64,000 bases of DNA from Mauremys mutica. Its lineage: Eukaryota; Chordata; Testudines; Geoemydidae. Below, piece after piece: positions 61,910-64,000 of the stretch. The first letter of the stretch is position 1; every line of letters begins with the position of its first letter. The stretch is taken from NCBI RefSeq assembly GCF_020497125.1, contig NC_059079.1, positions 15,767,553 to 15,831,552 on the forward strand. Direction: 5' to 3'. Under the pieces are notes generated by a model. That model did not search any database. It was not told the DNA's origin and was given only the letters and a program-made list of their open reading frames with translations. The translations under genes were made by a program, and so were the position numbers.

Positions 61910-63786
61910 GAGTCTAAGATGAAAGTCTGCATACAAGATTTTTAACATGCAGCCGTATTTCAGTTTAGAGTCTGTACTGTTCGCTTGGCCAACAATCAGT
62001 CAACAAAGAAATCTCCAGGAGCTTCCTAAATGCTCTTGAATCTCTTAATATTATGGAAAGCCCGGAGTCACTGCAGCTGGACAGACATACTTTGTAAGGA
62101 AATAAACTCAGAAACCCGAAAGGGTTTTTCTTTATCTATTGGTGACTCAAAATACAATGCAGTTCAGTCCACAGTAACCAGCTGTATTTTCCCTTCTTAT
62201 TGTTAACAAAGGCCACAGTCAAAATCAAAAAGTTACAGCAAAGCCTTATTTATCTAGTCCTCAGTATTCTCTTCTAAGCACTAGGAACCTCTCAGAGTTG
62301 GTGGCCCTGTCTAGCTGTCAGTCTTCCTTCAAAGAGAGGCCTTTCCATTCTTTACAGCAATGACGCTTTTAATTTCTATAAACTTTATCTGAGGCTCTCA
62401 AAGCATTTTGCAAAGAGTAATGAATTAGACTCCTGCATCCATTTGACGGGTGAGCCACTTTTTCCATTTTATAGCTATGAAAAGTGCGGTTAATTGATTT
62501 ACCCAAGTTTATACAGTAGCTTCTGGCAAAACCGGGAATATGATTCTCTACTGCTTTGCATCTTGTGGTAACATTTCACACCCACTTGGCTACACATCAG
62601 AACGGGAGGGTTTTTACACTCACTTTGCACAGATGTAGCACAAATGCAAAACAATGGAAATCCCCTTATCACCTGACTTCTGTTCTCTTGCTTTGCCAAG
62701 ATCTTTCTTCACCCTTCATTGGTTTGTTTTTAGGGCAGGTGGCCTCTTTGCCTTTTTAGCTGAATTAGGAAGGAGGTTCATCTGCTTCCCTCCATTGAGA
62801 TAAGCTATGGAGGGAGGAATACCTAGTCCATTCTTAAGATGTTCCTCTTCCAGGGACCCAGTAAACCTGGCAAAGATCAGGGTTAGGATTCAGTATTAGT
62901 CTGCACAAATCCCCTGGGAGCTATGGTTGGTTCCTGTGTAGTCACCAATGACCTGTAAACAGCCTGCCAGTGTGTATAGAGATGTTGGAAGTATCCCCTG
63001 GTATAAAAATTAGGGCACAGTGTTTGACTTTTGTAAAGCACTTTTCTGTCCCGCATTGAAAGGGGTTATTGTTTGTGATGAGATTTTTTTTTCCAAAGGG
63101 GGAGTGCCTGGGCCATTGTTTGGTGGAGTTAGCCACATGGATAAGTTGCTTTCTCTGCTGCCATCCAACACAGGTGGAACTGGCGCCAATATAGCAAGAG
63201 TCAGTTGCAGCCAACCTGATGTGAGCTAACTTGTGCATGAGCCTGTGTAGCTGTATGATTGCTTGGCATGTGTTTGGCCCTTCACTTGTCCCAAGTGGTA
63301 AATATGTGAATGGGTTTCTACAGGTAATGATTCTTATAGCCAGCTTCTTTCCTCTTGCCATTACACGGGTGGAAAAGGCATCAAAGAGGTTCATGTTCAT
63401 TGCAGAATACTGAAGACTCGTCATTGTTCAGAACTTCCTGTTAGCCGTCAATCTCTCCTGTACAAATACGTGGTTTGTTATGTTTAATTTCAATGTCCAG
63501 AACAAGAGAACATCCTCTGACTGAATCATCATCAGGAAAACTAAAACAAGTGCATTTCAGAAAATGTAGTTCCCAGTGTATGTGGTTGATTTGTGCTACA
63601 GCCAGTAAAGAAGTGGCTTGAGATACTGGCTGACATCTAGAAACTAAACTGAAGCACGTCCATGGAAGAGAACAAGTGGAGACCACATATGAACCAGCAG
63701 TAAATCTGGGTTAAATATTGACCAGAAGCATGTGTCTGATAGCCTGTCCCACCAGTAAAGTCTCTTGCAGAAATGTGTAAAAATCA
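61910..63786. other. Non-coding interval
   Basis: Apart from the SINE copy at 62360-62545, nothing is recognised. The 160-codon minus-strand frame at 62942-63424 has no domain and no splice support. Confidence 0.4.
62360..62545 (-). mobile_element. CORE-SINE/MIR-like copy, minus strand
   Basis: 'gaggctctcaaagcattttg', 'ttttccattttatagctatg' and 'gatttacccaagtttataca' are the reversed 3' part, middle and core of the same SINE order seen at 49650-49879. The head is diverged. Confidence 0.55.
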
Positions 63787-63985
63787 GAGAGACAAGGTGA
63801 GTGAGTTAATATCTTTTATTGGACCAACTTATCTTGGTGAGAGAGAGAAACTTTGGAGCTTACACAGAGCTCTTCTTTAGGCTGTCCCTCTCACAAGCAG
63901 AAATTGGTCCAGTAAAAGATTATCTCACCCACCTTGTCTCTTTAATATTGTGGGACCAACACAGCTGCAACAACACTGCCTACAA
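63787..63985. mobile_element. Fold-back PLE, second tail subfamily
   Basis: 63787-63887 is the reverse complement of a PLE tail ('gacaaggtgagtgagttaat', 'tattggaccaactt', 'cttacacagagctcttcttt'). 63888-63985 is the same tail in the forward direction ('gaaattggtccagtaaaaga', 'cacccaccttgtctctttaa', 'gctgcaacaacactgcc'). The two halves meet head to head with only a short spacer. Flanking 'gtgtaaaaatca' and 'gtgcaaatca' may be a decayed target duplication. Confidence 0.7.
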
Positions 63986-64000
63986 CAGTGCAAATCAAAG

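Noticed and set aside
62942..63424. 160-codon minus-strand open frame
   Set aside because: No recognisable domain and no splice or promoter context; composition like the surrounding non-coding DNA.
1..64000. CRISPR array, bacterial operons or riboswitches
   Set aside because: The sequence is vertebrate nuclear DNA; no regularly spaced repeats or prokaryotic gene organisation are present.

Overview
The window is vertebrate nuclear DNA, most likely from a cryptodiran turtle. It is AT-rich, has no dense coding, and carries families I associate with turtle genomes: Penelope-like elements (PLEs) whose 3' tails read 'gcccacgaaagcttatgccc', a tRNA-derived SINE, CORE-SINE/MIR-like copies and many short hAT-type elements. 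The species call comes from remembered repeat families, not a search.

Only one piece of host coding sequence is convincing: a 32-codon alternative first coding exon of a nuclear factor I gene, best matched to NFIA, at 36829-36924 on the + strand. It ends at a perfect GTGAGT donor in phase 0, so it can splice to the NFI exon that begins DEFHPF. That exon and the usual MYSPLCLTQ first exon are not in the window. The rest therefore reads as upstream flank and 5' intron of this gene.

Layout: 1-1043 is the 3' end of a PLE with a decayed GIY-YIG endonuclease end and a nested tRNA SINE. 8.9-13.4 kb holds a solo LTR, a TA-flanked MITE and two hAT-type elements. 13.4-18.7 kb is mostly unassigned. 19.4-28.1 kb is a nest of hAT-type elements, a PLE tail and a palindromic MITE. 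28.1-43.2 kb is nearly free of recognisable transposons and contains the exon. 43.2-50.1 kb has CORE-SINEs, two hAT-type elements, a 115-bp MITE and two PLE pieces. 50.1-64 kb is mainly unique, with small inverted-repeat elements, a near-perfect palindromic PLE at 57159-57335, a CpG-rich MITE and a second fold-back PLE at the end.

Many insertions are well delimited because exact target-site duplications (TSDs) are readable: eight elements with 8-bp TSDs (one further copy imperfect), a 5-bp TSD for the LTR, and 12- and 13-bp TSDs for two PLEs. I see no new multi-gene system. The items most worth checking are the NFI exon, the fold-back PLEs, the interior swaps within one hAT-type family, and a dispersed family of about 70-130-bp 'GGCC' inverted-repeat elements.
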